Shown: positions 1 to 14,695, counted from the first letter of the stretch. The stretch: 64,000 nucleotides of DNA from Apostichopus japonicus (GCF_037975245.1 NC_092574.1:8903713-8967712), one strand, 5' to 3'. The notes: a model not told the origin generated them from the sequence alone. Made by a program: numbers and translations.

Positions 1-384
1 GAGTTTGAACAATGTAGGTCATAAGCTATTCATCCTTCTTGCCAACAATGTCATAAAACTTCAGTTTGTTGACATTTTCCAGATTGCTTTATTATACTTA
101 TTTTATACTGTAGGTAGAAACATTAGCAACGTTTACACCATATTGCATATAGTTTAATGTTTTTATTACGAGATCATGTTAGGAAAGGTCATCAATTGTG
201 ATTTAAATAACCAAGAATGTCCACTTATGACCAAACATTCACTCTGGTTTTAATCCATGCCTACTCCTGAACATCTGGTCTCAATATATAGGGCTACTTA
301 TTGTTTATTATAACCCTACTCAACATCTGGGAAAAGAGCTGTAGATATAGAACCTCAAGAGATATTGAAATTGTAGCATATATG
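1..384. other. Left edge, no recognised feature
   Basis: AT-rich sequence, presumably PDE2A intron. No exon, RNA or element recognised. Confidence 0.6.
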
Positions 385-1051
385 CCATAGAACAAGCATG
401 TTATAGATATGTTCCACACAAGAAGCATGTCATACTTGCATTCCATACAAGAAACATTTGATATAAAGATGCCATACAACAAGTATATGTTATTCGTAAA
501 TGCCACACAAAGAGCATGTTATACATAAAATTTCACACCACAAGCAAGATGCCATACAGCAGACATGTTATATATAAATGGCATACAAGAAGCCTGTTAC
601 ACATACATACCACAAAACAGGCATGCTATACATACGTTGGACACACAAAAAGCATGTTATACATACATTTAACACCACAAGCATGATGCCAAGATGCCAT
701 ACATATAGCAGACAGGTTATATAATGGCATACAAGAAGCCTGTTACACACACATGCCACACAACAAGTATGTTATACATACTTTGGACACACAACAAGCC
801 TGTTACATATAGACGCCATGCAGCAGGTGTTCTTATAAACAGATACCCACACAACAAGCCTGTTACACACACATGCCACACAACAAGCATATCATACATA
901 CATGCCACACAACAAGCATACATGACACACAACAAGCATGTTACACATACATGCCACACAAGCATATCATACCTACATGCCACGCAACAAGCATGTTATA
1001 CATACATGGCACACTACAAGCATGTTATACATACATGCCACACAACAAACA
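385..1051. repeat. ~29-bp minisatellite
   Basis: Degenerate tandem copies of a unit containing catgccacacaacaagcatg followed by ttatacata, most regular at 720-1050. Some units are shortened or carry inserts. Confidence 0.85.
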
Positions 1052-1670
1052 ACTTATACTAGTACATGCTATGAAGGATTCTCACAAAGCTATTGACCTT
1101 CTAGTTCTGCTTTCTCTGTTGGACAGATCAGATTCCTCTTCAAAGTTCCAAGGAGAGGAGGGCCTTAGTTATAATCAAAATTTGCATACTATGCTCATCA
1201 TCAGTGTTATCCCTATCCTGTTGGTATCATTACCTCTCTACACATTACTGTACTAGACTGAGTTAGAGAGAGGATAATGTTACACTACTGTAGCTATATG
1301 CAACATTCATAGGGACAATGTATGCAGTGGTAACACAAGGCACTACAGATATTTGCAATGGCTCTCATGTTACATCTCTCAAATTATGTTGTCTATACTG
1401 GCAAGGTGTAAGATGGGCTGGCAACCCTCCTCATGAAATATTTTACCCAATTACTGAATTGATACAGCAATTTTTTTATAACGCATGCAAGAAATTTCTC
1501 TTGTTCCCTCATTGCACTAACAGTGGGCCTTTGAAGATACTGTTCGATTTGACTCTGGGGTTATTTGATCGAACAAATTTCAGAATTTAAGACAAACTAA
1601 ACCACAAAGCAACTTATCAAAGAGTCCTCCATATTGCTGACATACAAAAGAACTGTATCTACATAAATAT

Positions 1671-1880
1671 GCAACACTCTCTCATTAAAGCAAGAGCACA
1701 AATGGCAAAAACAGACAATGGCCACCACATATGGCTGAAGGGAACAAATAGTTGGATTACATTTGCAGGTTACATTCAATCATCATATGATAACATACAT
1801 CTCTAAATGAATATTCAACACTCTCTCATTAAAGCAAGAGCACAAATGGCAAAAACCGACAATGGCCACCACATATGAAA
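1671..1880. repeat. ~68-bp direct repeat in two copies
   Basis: The stretch from caacactctctcattaaagc to ggccaccacatatg occurs at 1671-1738 and again at 1812-1877 with very few differences. The two copies are separated by about 75 bases. Confidence 0.85.
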
Positions 1881-2544
1881 AAATACGAAAATATGAAATA
1901 TTTTAACACAAGAAAAAAAACAGTAAGAAGTGTCTTTAAATAGTAAAGAACTTTTATCATGCACACAGAAACATGCATTAGCAACACATGGAAGAAAAAA
2001 CGTGCCAGAATTAGCTTAATAAACTTGACTTTCTGCAAAGCTTGACCATGAAGGTCACTGGTTAAAGGCAATCTTCATTACACCAGCAACTAATGATCTA
2101 TACACAGAATAATAATGAGAAAATGCAATCAGAAAAGAAAAGCAAATGCCTTTTTCTATGACTGAGTCTTCTTTCTTAACTGAGCTTTCTACTTGTGAAA
2201 TAGTTAACTTGTAATAGATTGCAGAATTAGTTTGTATGGGCTGATCATCAAGCATTTGGCAAAATACACAATAAGTGGTTTCTATTACACAGTGTATATA
2301 GTAACTGATGTGTGCAAGTTCACAAAGCAGGTATATACTGACAAGTTAACGACAAAATTTGATATCACAATTTTATCTTATCGCTTCACATTATTTCTGG
2401 TCCTAGCCTAACAAACCTAGCCTAACATTAGCCTAACAAAACTGGACCCAAGTTCTAAACTCTATGATCTTGAAGTAGTGTCAGTACAAGAAAAGCTAAT
2501 TACATACTGTAGGTATGGTATTGAAATGTAACAAATGTTGTAAT

Positions 2545-2755
2545 GACAACAATCCATGTTTTATTTAAGAAGGTCCATGTTTTATCTATGACTATCAATG
2601 GATTAAAATAACAAGTCCATGTTTTTAATTACTACGGTCCATGCTTTAATGATGACAGTCCTTGCTTTAATTATCGCAACCCATGTTTGATTACAAGTCC
2701 ATGTATTACTGACCACGGTTCATGTTTTGATTACAACACTCCATGTTTGAGTAAC
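2545..2755. repeat. Degenerate ~32-bp tandem repeat
   Basis: Seven or eight copies of a loosely kept unit around gtccatgttttaattacnac. A short tagcctaaca repeat lies just before it (2405-2440). Confidence 0.65.
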
Positions 2756-2834
2756 TTCTTCTATCTTTTTCTTTACTGCAGACCTAGATTTAAACTAAAA
2801 AGAACATTTCAAAGACATATATAATTGCCCAGAG

Positions 2835-3132
2835 CAAGCGCGTAGCCAGGAATTTGCCAAGGGAGGGGCTAAAGTGTAGGCAAACTATCAGAGCCGTAGA
2901 TAGGGCATTGCAAACTATCTAAGCGTAGCGCCACCATGTTTGGCGCAAAGCGTACAAGGCTGAAAATGCCTCCCAGATTGCTGGAAATGGCACTTCCCAG
3001 GCCTTGTAAGTTGCATCTTAGCATTTTCTCTTTTGAAATTACTAGCCATATCATAAAACATAAAAAAAAAAAAAATATGCTCAAGTGGGGGTGGGGCTGC
3101 TGCCCTTTGCCCCCCCCTTGGCTACGCGCCTG
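2835..3132 (+). mobile_element. Non-autonomous hAT-type MITE, copy 1
   Basis: 298 bases with terminal inverted repeats: the left end reads caagcgcgtagcc and the inverse of the right end reads caggcgcgtagcc. Perfect 8-base target duplications, gcccagag, lie at 2827-2834 and 3133-3140. An 8-base duplication with CA..TG-type ends fits the hAT superfamily. There is no coding capacity. It shares about 80% of its body with the copy at 16303. It lies 60 bases into the intron after PDE2A exon n. Confidence 0.88.
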
Positions 3133-3200
3133 GCCCAGAGGGCAGACGGGTAATACCAGAGGCCTTGATGAGCACATCTATAAGAGAAGTGGTTGCTTAC

Positions 3201-3274
3201 ATGTACTATACTAATGCCACAGTAGATGGAGAAGGCGGCGGCCACATCCTCGTCGTGTTTGGTGAAATGTAAAC
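3201..3274 (-). CDS. PDE2A: PDE2A exon n: end of GAF-B
   Basis: 74 bases, two bases plus 24 codons. It reads [20 protein letters not shown], then SIVH, matching vertebrate [28 protein letters not shown] completes an intact NKFDE motif. Acceptor ctcccgacag. I placed the donor at gtaagca after CAT, where vertebrate homology also breaks, rather than at gtacat six bases earlier. It is the last exon in the window. No catalytic-domain exon is visible in 1-3200. Confidence 0.94.
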
Positions 3275-6200
3275 CTGTCGGGAGGGGACACAAAACAAAT
3301 ATACATTCACTTGGATCATGGGGTGAATACAAAAAATGATCAAAAAATGAGTGAGTGGAAATTTTGCACAAGTGAGTGAAGTGGGGTGAGTATCAATGCT
3401 CATGTTTTTCAGGCTTTGAAAAAGAAAAGGAAAAAATTAAGAAAAAAAAAAAAAAACAGAAGAAAGCTAGGCAAAAAATGATTGAATTTTGCAAAATTTT
3501 GGCAACATGATTTGTGACTCACTGAATGTGCTTTTTTATAAATATTTTTTTTTATGACAAGGTGTGGCAGAAATATCTAAACATATAATAAAACAAACCA
3601 AAATACAATAAAACAGGAAAATAACAGGAAAGTTTCTATGTTACAGAAATACAAGAGTTCCAAATACAAAGAATGAGATGATTCTTGTTCAAGATATTTC
3701 TAATTACCTCTCAACATTTACAGAAAAATACTGTTGTAGTTGAAATAGCTTAAACAAAATAAGAAGTAAAATATCTTCCTTCACAAATATATCAACAAGC
3801 TAAAAATATCAACACATTTTGTATCATAGCATAATGAGGATGGCAACAAAAGATAAAATTATACTCACCATTAACTTTATTGCAAAGTTCTGCAATGCCA
3901 ACAACCTCTGCAGGAAATAGAAATAATTATTTTTAATATTGCAAGTCACATGTCCCACTGCCATATTCACCCAATTAGCAACATCCACAGTTCACAAATA
4001 TCCATGAAAGGCAACATTCTTGTCTGTGAAGGATATGTGCTATAGAAATGCATTCCTTTGATCATGGATATGTGCTATAGAAATGCATTCCTTTGATTAA
4101 GATATGTGCTATAGTAATCATTCCTTTGATCATGGATATGTGCTATAGAAATGCATTCCTTTGATCATGGATATGTGCCATAGAAGTGCATTCCATTGCT
4201 CATGGATATGTGCTATTGAAATGCATTCCATTGATCATGGATATGTGCTATAGAAATGCATTCCTTTGATCATGGATATGTGCTATATGTCCTCGTTGCC
4301 ATGTTCTAATGGGGATTTCCAGCCACGCCCTACATCAACAGAGGGTATGGTCATATCATTCTTAGACGTATTCTCAGTCAAGTCTGCTAAAATGAGGATC
4401 AGTCAACATTGTTTCCAAGTCTCTGAAATATACTGGACTTATACCTGCAATGCCTAGTTGATCACTAGTGGTATGTACAATTTCGTTCATAATTCTTGCA
4501 GAAGAGATCTTTCAAAACATATTTTCACAGCTAGCACATGGATTGACATACATAAAATCTTTGGAGATCATGTAAGCAGTTTAGATCACGCCCATTTGGA
4601 CCTATATTATAGAACCCCTCGGTAGAAACGTTGAAGATCCCCTTTGGTGATTGATGTTGAATATAAATTATGTTTGACGTTACAAGTAACATGTCCTTAT
4701 TAGGCTGTACTGTTATTGATCAATATAAATAATGTTAAATGACCATATTAGGCATTATAAGTCACATATCCTTACTGCAGCATATTGGTCATAAAGCAAG
4801 TAGCTGTTGTACCACCGAAAGAAGATAGCTCATCTGATCAAGTTTGCATCGTCAGAAAGGAATAAAAACTTGGATAGATCAACCGACAGTTTTCACAATG
4901 TGACTTACTTGACCCATCGCGTATTGGAAAACAGAGGATACTTCGAGTCCTGAACCCTGTAGAGTCATCTACACCCCGGTAAAATAGCGGATGAGAATAG
5001 ACGTCCGTGATGTTTAATATTTCACCTGAAAGATGTCAAGAAAAAGATGCCAGTACTTTATAGACTGTTCGGAAATCAAAAGAGAAATTCAGTGTAGCGT
5101 ATGATCTGATGTCGTGGCTACTAGAGTCAGCAGATATAATAGAGAGATAAAATAAAAAACCCACTTGGAAAGTCTCCCGGTATCTTGATAAATTGAGCAC
5201 GTCTTCTTGACAGAAGATAAAATCTCGTCATCGTGATATATCAGGGAATTAAAGTTTAATTGTCACTCACCCATCAAAGCCACCCTTGGGATATAATTTA
5301 CACCTTGTTGATTGCACTGTATTCCCATGGCTGGTAAGTGTACAATCTAACATGTGTATATATACATTAACTTTAGCAGGCTTCACTCACAGGATCATTT
5401 ATTGTTAAAACTTCTTCACAAAACTTCAAGTTACTCAGGATTTAGAAATATATATATATGTATGTAATATACTTTTGTAGCGGAGGTTACCGTAAAGTGT
5501 CGTTAATTGTCTAAATTCATATGAAAAAATGAAAGGCCAAAGAGAAATTCAGTGTAGCGTATGATCTAACAGCCTACATTGTTACTGGGGTTTGGTTATT
5601 CTGGATAGATATATTTGCACAGAGTTTTCAGGAATCACAGAACGGCATCACATTTTCCTCTTGGTTATGGACTTGTTGGATTAAAACACAAACAACAAAC
5701 AGTTATATGAAACGATTATTTCAAAGACTGATCTTTGATCAGATCAATGATTGATCAAGAACTGAACACTGACTTCAAAGACTGATCATTGATTGGCTCA
5801 TTAATGGATCTGTTAATCAGATCAATCTTTACTCACGAACCTATCACTGATTTCAAAAACCCATCGTTGATCAGTTCATCGATGGTTTATTCAAGAATCA
5901 ATCGCTGATTTCTAGAGCAGTTCCCTGATCGGTTCATCAGATGGGTAATTATTCAAGAACCGATCACTAATTTCAAGCACAGATCATTAACTCCAGATAA
6001 ATTTACCTGTTGTAGCAACATGTCCAGCAATTCCCTGAGTTATAGGTATCCTGACTTCACTGGCATCCTAGAAAAAAGATGAAACATTAATGTGTAAATT
6101 ATTGCTTTTACATCAAGGTGATAAATAAAATGCTATCAGTTGTAATTTGCTAGAAGTTTGAGGACTTATCGGTTTGAGAGACTTGCTCAAATGCAAGATG

Positions 6201-9200
6201 TTTCCTAGAAAAAGATGCAACATTAATGTGTAAATGATTGCACATAGTTGCTATTATATCAAGGAGGTAATAAAATTGCTATCAGTTGTAATTTGCTAGA
6301 ATTTTGAAGAGTTATCGTATTTGAGAGACTTGCTCAAATGTAAGATATTTCCTAGAAAAAGATGAAACATTAATGTGTAAATGATTACACATAGTTGCTA
6401 TTACATCAATGAGGTAATAAAATGCTATCAGTTGTAATTTGCTAGAAGTTTTGAGGAGTTGTTGTATTTGAGAGACCCAATCAAAAGCAATATATTTTGA
6501 AGTGCTAGGGTTTGTCTTTCTGTCTGATATTAAAAATGATAAATCTTGTAATTTCTTTTGGAGAACAGCTTTGTTAACTTGCTCCTATTGTCAGGAGCAC
6601 GATATGACAAAACTTATTTTGATTTCTCAATGTTTTTATATGTCATATTTTGATATAAAGTATTAAATATAAAGTGAATATTTTATAAGGGCTGAGAGAG
6701 AGATATAGCACAGATAATAAAGATAAAGAATGATTCAATTGAGACACCTCTAAAACAATAAAGTGTATCAGCTGTGTAAGCAGGAAAACCTCTCAGGTAT
6801 TAGAAAACAGCGTCTTCACATTGACTTACTATATCTTATTTGTCACCCATTGCAAAATGAGGGACAAACAGATATCATTACTCACCCCAGAGATGTGACC
6901 GTCAAATACCTTAGCCACCAGCTCGTCACTCTCCACAAGAAACAAAGAACACCTTGAAACAAAACAAAAAAAACACAAAAGAGAGTTAAATCTCTACCAT
7001 CTTCCCTACAGGAAATACAATGGGTTAGCCATGCTGGAAATAACCCCCCCCCCCCATCAAAAGCACATTTTTGACTCATTGCCAGATATAAGAGCAAAAA
7101 TTATGAATAATTCTGAATTACATTAAATCATATCTCACATGAATTTTCCATTCAAGAGAAAAGACAGACATTTCTTAGAGCACAAAAATGTCAATCTTAC
7201 ATATATGGGTGTGTCTGAAAATCTCAAATAAAAATACTGACAACTTTCCATATTTAATAAGATAGGGAATTAAATGATGGCACACTGCTTGGGAAATCTT
7301 AGACAATGGATGGGAGCCACAAAATGTCTCCCTGCTGTTTTCTGACTTCCATTTACGACGGATATACCTTAAAACAAATCGAATCCAATGAGAGCTGCGA
7401 TGGCTTTGATTGCTTAAAACAGGGCTCTGTCTCTTCCTCTAGTTCATAGAAAAGACAATATAATATTTCCCTAAAACCCTTTGTGATACTTAACCAAGGT
7501 AACAACAACCTCCACTGGATGCTGCTAGCATTCAGTCTCCATAGAATAGTAGCACTTCAAACCTCTCCGGTACAAGCACATGAACCCTCTGAGATGCTAG
7601 CACTTTACCACTCATGGATACTCCCACCAACCTTTCAAACACCTTAACCCCCCTCCAGGAAAACAAATAGTACTTTCATATTACCACTTTAACCCTTCCG
7701 ATTACACCCTTCCAAGACAATAGCACTTCTTGAATAGAAGCAATTTAACCCTCCCAGGTACTAGCAATTCAGCCTGTTTAGGAATGGAGGCACTTTGACT
7801 AATCCTAGATACCAGCACTTTCGGTACTAGCACTTCCACTTTCTCACTGTAACCCTCCCAGATACTAGCACTTCAACCATGTCCGACAATATCACTTCAG
7901 CCTGTCTAGGAATGGAGGCACTTTGACTGATCCTAGATACCAGCACTTTCGGTACTAGCACTTCCACTTTCTCACTCACTTTAACCCTCCCAGATACTAG
8001 CACTTCAACCATTTGCGATACTGGTACTTCAGCCTGTCTAGGAATGGAGGCACTTCGACTAATCCTAGCTACCAGCACTTTTGGTACTAGCACTTTAACT
8101 TTCCAACTGTAACCCTCCCAGATACTAGCAATTCAACCATGTCCGATAATATCACTTCAGCCTGTCTAGGAATGGAGGCTCTTCGACTAATCCTAGATAC
8201 CAGCACTTTCAGTACTAGCACTTCCACTTTCTAACTTTAACCCTCCCAGATACTAGCACTTCAACCATTTCAGAAACTGGCACTTCAACTAATCATTGAT
8301 ACCAGCACTTTGGGTACTAGCACTTCCACTTTCTCACTTCAACCCTCCCAGATACTAGTACTTCAACCATGTCCGATGCTAGTACTTCATCCTATCTTGG
8401 ATGCTCGCACATCAAATGGGTGGAAGCTGCACTTTAACATTCCTGAAAAATAGCACTTCACCGCCACTGCCTCCATCAAGTTGACCGTCCCTAGTGCTAG
8501 ACTTTGAGTATCACATGATCTAGGCAGCAATATTGAAATGCAACCAGGTGAAAGTCTACTGATAAGAAAGAAATGAAAGCCAGAACAAACTCACCTCTCT
8601 GCATGGGTGAGATTTCGAGCCTCTTGCATGATTTCCCGAAGGAGATCGCTAACATCGTCTGTAATAAGAAACAGGAGGAGAAAAGAAGGGGTTGGAAGAA
8701 CATTTCTTGATTTGCGACAACATGTAGGGGCATGAGGGTTGGGTTTCCAACGTGGACGGACGACTGAGATTAAGCTTGAATAAAATTGCAGATAACCAAG
8801 GAATTAGTTCGATAAATAACCAAAATGTGGGTCATGTCAAATAACTGGAGAGCACTGACACATGAACTGCATCAATAGGATACTGGGTACAGTGATGAAG
8901 TCCAGATGATGGGTAGGAGTGACCTCCGTATACAGTGTAATTAACAAAAGATAATACTAATTATTTAGACAATTTGGCTCAAAAGAAAATACCATAATGC
9001 AGATATAATAATTATCTAACTGCATCCACACAGAGAGTATATAATGTCTCTAGAATAAAATCACATCTGTGACGTACAAGATACATTCATGAAATGTTCA
9101 ACAACGGGAATGTCTCTTTAAAATAGAACCACTTTTGTCATAAACGGAGAAATTTGTGTAATAGAATTAATGTAAAATATACTACTGCACTTTACATGTT

Positions 9201-12200
9201 AAGTCTTTTTGACACCAAATCTAACAGTGCAAATCTTTATCCTGAATTGGTTCACTGCTTCCCCAAGTGTGGATCCAGGGGTTAAGTGAAGGGAGGGGAG
9301 GGGGTGTACCCCCTTTTTCAGCCCTACACAAAATATTAAAGTTGTTATAAGTACAACTTTGACTGTGGTCCCAAGTATTGACCTACTTTATAGCTCAATT
9401 ATACCTCTACACAAACATTTTTTTGGGAGTCACTCAGAGCCCCTCCTTTTTCAAAATCCTGCATCCACTCCTTTTCACAACTGTTTTTAAATCTTTTTGG
9501 AAAGCTATCCGTTTTTTTTTTAATATAGGTTATTCTACTGTCAGCCACTCTCTGTATGGAAGTTCGACTGTCTACTTTATGGGGGTAAAATAATTTTTTC
9601 TCTAGAATAATTTTTAATGTTAGCCTTTTCTCTCTAGAAATGAGAGCAGAATATTTTACAAACATTCCATTTCATCAAGATATTTCATTGCATCTGCAAG
9701 ATTTAATCTTCGCCACGGCCAAATTTAGGATGTAAAACCTCTATCGAGATATCTACAATGACAGCTCTATTTAATAGCAATCTTAACACAAAGGGTCACA
9801 AGATCTTTGTTTATTATTTAATGGCTAACTTTACTAAGTTGTGGAGAAAATGAAATATTAACCAAATATTGATTTTAAATCCCAAAAATGTTATCATCTT
9901 TTACAACTCTTAAACAAAGATTTTTTTAAATGAATTATTGGAGGGAAGAATTCCTTGTATCTATTTTTTTTTCTAAATTTATTTATTTTTCACGATAAAT
10001 TCATTTTGGAGGTGGGAGTCAATTTTATTTCTAATCTGTCAGGCTGTCAGATATCAGAAACATTGGAAGCAATCACTTACCGCAAGACAAAGTATTGGTA
10101 ACTCTTTGAAAACTTTATCGACCTTTGGACTAAATGCTTTTATTTCAAGATAATCATCAAACAACAAACAAGTTAGAGGAACAAGGAACGAAACAAAACA
10201 TTTCAAAGACTGTTATTTAAAACCAACCGAAACTTTGGAAAGATGCTTGAAAGAGGGAAGACTAGCAAACAAAAAACGTCGCTCGTGGATGAAGTAAGAT
10301 CGATGATCAAATAGTAAACGAAGCACTCGCCACGCAAAGGGATTTATTCCTGTTAGCTATTGCAGTGCAATTTATATATGGTGCAATCAATCTTAGGCAC
10401 CTTCTAAGTCACATTGGAGGCATTTTCCATTTGATGACTGTGGGGTGCCAAGGGTGTAATTTTCATGTCCTCATAGCTGTCGAATCGACAACTTCCTCTA
10501 TATTTTATTCTCTCGCACAAATCAATGCAAATGATTTTCTACTCTATATAGTAATCAAGAATTTTGATATGAGCAGGCATCAACCCGTAGAAGAAACTTG
10601 CTCACACTGCATGTATCGGTGGTTGATATAATGTGATAACAGACGTTAACTCGTTTGATGGTTTTCACTCAGAATATCTTTCCAATGTGGTACGGTTTTA
10701 AGGGTTTAACTTTACTAATGCTTCCTCGGAACTCAAACAGAGAAACAAAGGGCCTTTGTGAATCGCCTTCAAAACGAGGGCTGTAAACGTTGTTTTAACC
10801 AGAAAGGTTATTAAGTAAAATGGCTGAAATGGATTAAGACGACTTCTGCTCAAGAATTTCACAAAAATGGCAAAATTTGGTGAGAGCGTTAAATTTTTTC
10901 CTGAAATTACGAGCAAAATTGTGAGTCCTCTACAAGTATTGTTAAAGGCAGGCTTTTAAGTAAAAGTTTTGTCTTTTATATGTGATAGTCCCCCAAAAAA
11001 AATAGAGATGAATTTGAGTATTAGTAGTATTTTCCCTAATTTTGGTTTCCAGGATAAGCAGCCTGAAATGTGCCTAAAGGTTAAATTGACGAAGATGTAA
11101 GCTGCTCAGAGTCGATCTACAGTACTGTACTGTACAGAGCAGATCTACATTACTGTATAGTACTGTAAATGTTTATCTATTGTTTTATCAATTCCAATAA
11201 CTCCCACCGAAACATGGTTTAATATACATATGAACAACAGAGCAGATATGGATGACATTTAAATTTGTACTTCATTGTAAACATGTCATCTGAGGACATG
11301 AAAGTCTAATAGGTTTTCCTATCAAGCTTTGTTTTCACCTGAAGAACTGACTTGATGATCTGTGTGTTAGACTATATAGTCCAGTCACTTTAACTGATGA
11401 ACCTCAGCTATTTAAGGAGTCATCTCTTAAAATTTAAAAAGTATTGTAGTAATATAACCTGGACTGATCGATGTGATTTTTAAGGATATACAGGTCAAAA
11501 AAGATATTGTGTATAAAGTTGTCCCGTAAAAGAGGCAAAGTAAAACTAACACAAATATATCAAGTTTAGTAGCTGTATGTAAATCAAAAACTTGGATAAA
11601 GTAAATAATTGACTAAATATTGATTTGCAGCTATATTGTTTTGCTACGTTAGCAAAATAATTGGAACAATATGGAATGGAATGGAAAGGAATGGAATTGA
11701 AATGGAAGGAAAGGAATGGAACGAAACTATTGAAAGAAAAGAAGCAAATAAAAAGAGAAAAAAAGCTGTAAATTAAAATAACTTTAAGAAGCATAGCAAG
11801 AAATAACCGAATGAGAAAGTTCCTAAAATTGTTCAAAGGCCGAGCATGTTGAAGGTTTCACCTGTGATAGACAGTATTGCTATGTGTTACCTTAAATTTG
11901 AAATTTGGATGACTGATCAAAACACCCACAGGGTCTTATAATATCATAGTTTGACACTCTTTGATTGAAAGACAGAATTATCGCACAGATCAGGTCTGCA
12001 CTGACGCCACACCCGACAAAACTACATCAAACATGCCAACATTAAACAAGATTGGCAGGAAATAAACACATGAGATTAAATCATGATCAGCCTCAGCATT
12101 TTGGCACAATTTTGTGAATAGCCAAAGGGGGTTGGGGGGGGGGGGGGTCAGTGAGTAATCTGATCCCATTATTACATCTTACGACCACTCTATCTTGATA

Positions 12201-14594
12201 AAACTACAGTTGCTTAGCCCTTGCCCTTGTCTTAATCTGGTGCAGATACTCAAGGGTCAAAAAGAAGATTAAAATAAAGAATAGCAGTATCTGTGACATC
12301 AGTAAACTTGGGAAAGTTTGACAGTGAGATCTAATTAAAAACAGTTCACCAGATGAAACTGTTAAGATAAAACAAAATGTATCTCTTCTGAAACTGACAT
12401 TTCCAATGATTTCTGGGGCCAAAAATTGTACTAGTTATTCAAAGGATGTGAGACATTTGAGTTAAGGAAACTATCACAACTAAAATATATATTTCGTGCA
12501 AACACAGCAATAATGGCTTGAATTTGTTTGCTAGAAGTCCTAAAAATATTATGACTAAAATTGCAGCATTGGATAACGGAAAGTTTAATGCTGCAACGTT
12601 TAAGAATACACAGCCATCAAAATAGTCATTTTCAATTTATATTAAAAAAAAACTCATCTTCGAGAAAAATCACCTCCAAGAGCACAAATGAGTGATTTTA
12701 TGTGTCAATTTTGAGATATTTGAATATTATTTTGACCAAACATAAAGTCCCTTTGGTTCTGTGTACAGAAACAGCAATACAGCCTTGTATTTGTGAAGCA
12801 ATCTTCCCACTTTGCATATTTTCATGCAATTGCTGATAACTTATTCCTCTATCTCACACTGAAGAATATAAAACAGCTTTCATAGATAAGAATGGGCATT
12901 AACAGAAAGCCAAAAACGTTTCAAGTCTGAATAGCAACAATGAACTGAACTTACAAAATTTGAAGCAATTTATAACAGCTTTAGGAATTGGAATAACAGC
13001 AACAGCAGCACCATGGCAACGTATTGATACATACAGGTCTGGCTCAGGGAAGTAGTATCCGTGGCTTGCTCTATGCAATGAACACTTAGAGTGGCTGCTG
13101 ACCAATCCAGTTGCAGGATGCTGTTTTTCTTCTGCAACAGAGACTGGCATGCCGCTGATCCAACATTTGCTCTGGTGACTTGAGTCCCCTTTGCCTGGCA
13201 GGTGTTAGGCGAACTATCCTTATTGCTGATACTGTGCCACGCTTGCTGCGAATTAGTGTCATCTACTAAGATGGAAGCCAGGTTTCTCCAGAAGGGACCA
13301 TCCATTATCACGTCGGTGTCAGATTGTGATTCCAACGGCAGGGGACTGAGGCCAACTTTGGTAACTGCTTGGGCAGAGGCGATTCCCCCTACGCCCTCTG
13401 ACGTCTGAGGAGGAGCATCGTCCTCGAGTGACAGGAACCGTTGCTGATCGGATGCTGACGCGTTGCTATCCCCAGATGGGGCCTGGCTGGAGGAGTTTGC
13501 ATCTGAATAGGCACTGTTGCTCGACGAAGATGATTCTCTGGATTGATTATTAACAGGCATGGGATCAAATGACAACTGATTCAACTGAGACAAGGCCGCT
13601 AGAGTGTCCTTCTCCATTTCCTGCCAGAGCGGCGATGACTGCGGCACCGCCGCTGACGAGAACGTGAAAGCAGGTTGTTCCTCTCGGGAGGATGAACCAG
13701 TCGCTGCATTTCCATCCTCTCGTTCTCTCTCCTGACGTATCTGACAAGCTATCCTCTCCTGCGCGAGAAAGTCCATAGACTGCTCTTCCTTAAAGGGGGG
13801 TAGATTAATACGTGCGTCGGAGGAAAAGTTACGACCGGGCGAGCGGTCTACGTCGGTAGAGGAGGAGCAGACAGAGAGACATGCAAGGGTGGATTTTGGA
13901 AACTGTGCGAGAAGGTTAATATTAGCATGAAGAGACTGCAGTTCTAACGGACATTGAGACCAACTTACAACATCAGCTTGAAACCTACCTAAGTGAGTGA
14001 AAAGATTCTTGGCCACTTGAAGCATGGACTGTGGATTGGGAGAAAGAAATATTAACAGAATGATTAATAAACAAAATAAAATGACATAAAGTATGTTGCA
14101 AAATTACTTATACTCTAGTCAACTTTGATACATTCTTTAACTTTATCAGTATTTTATTTAGCACAGCTTTATCTTTCAACTTTTGAGGCAAACTTATAAA
14201 ATTAGAAAGCTTTGTTGGAGGTTGTTCACTAGTGAAAAATTAACAGCTTCTTCTTACCTTCGTTAGTGAATTACAAAGCTAATTACAAACAATATCCCCT
14301 TGGAAGCACACATACTTATAGTGTTTAGCTCTAAGGTAACATGTTTTTCATCATACCGATATTCCTTCTCAGCAAGCCCATCCATAAGTACTTTACCTTT
14401 GCATTCCCTGCAGACTCTAATAAAACATGGATCCGTTTTTTTTCTTATATGTATCAAATTTTAGTTATGTGCAAAAAGAAATTACAACCACAGGCTTTAT
14501 TTGGATATGAAGGGGAAAAAAAAGTCAAAACTAAGTAGTTGGCACCTCTAAATGAAAGTAGAAAGTGAGTGGAAAAAATATATAATATATACAT

Positions 14595-14626
<32 letters not shown>

Positions 14627-14634
14627 GCGAAGGT

Positions 14635-14695
<61 letters not shown>

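Larger units (their letters stand above)
1052..2826. other. Presumed PDE2A intron
   Basis: Apart from the 68-bp direct repeat and the degenerate 32-bp repeat, nothing is recognised. I searched the minus strand for the next expected PDE2A exon (SLLY-type start after GAF-B) and did not find it. Confidence 0.6.

Noticed and set aside
3201-3274. Assignment of the gene to PDE5, PDE10 or PDE11
   Set aside because: GAF-B and linker segments ([36 protein letters not shown]) match PDE2A specifically; the others differ at these blocks by my recollection.
7827-8093. Minus-strand 88-codon frame in the 128-bp repeat
   Set aside because: Repeat-derived, and not in phase with the flanking PDE2A exons.
9265-9470. 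Possible MITE with gtggatccagggg and inverted gtggatgcagga ends
   Set aside because: Ends match poorly and no target duplication was found; noted only in the intron entry.
10082-10130. 49-base minus-strand cassette with acceptor-like tttag and donor gtaagt ([16 protein letters not shown])
   Set aside because: Inserting it between exons h and i would shift the frame, and the vertebrate protein has no residues there. Treated as a pseudo-exon.
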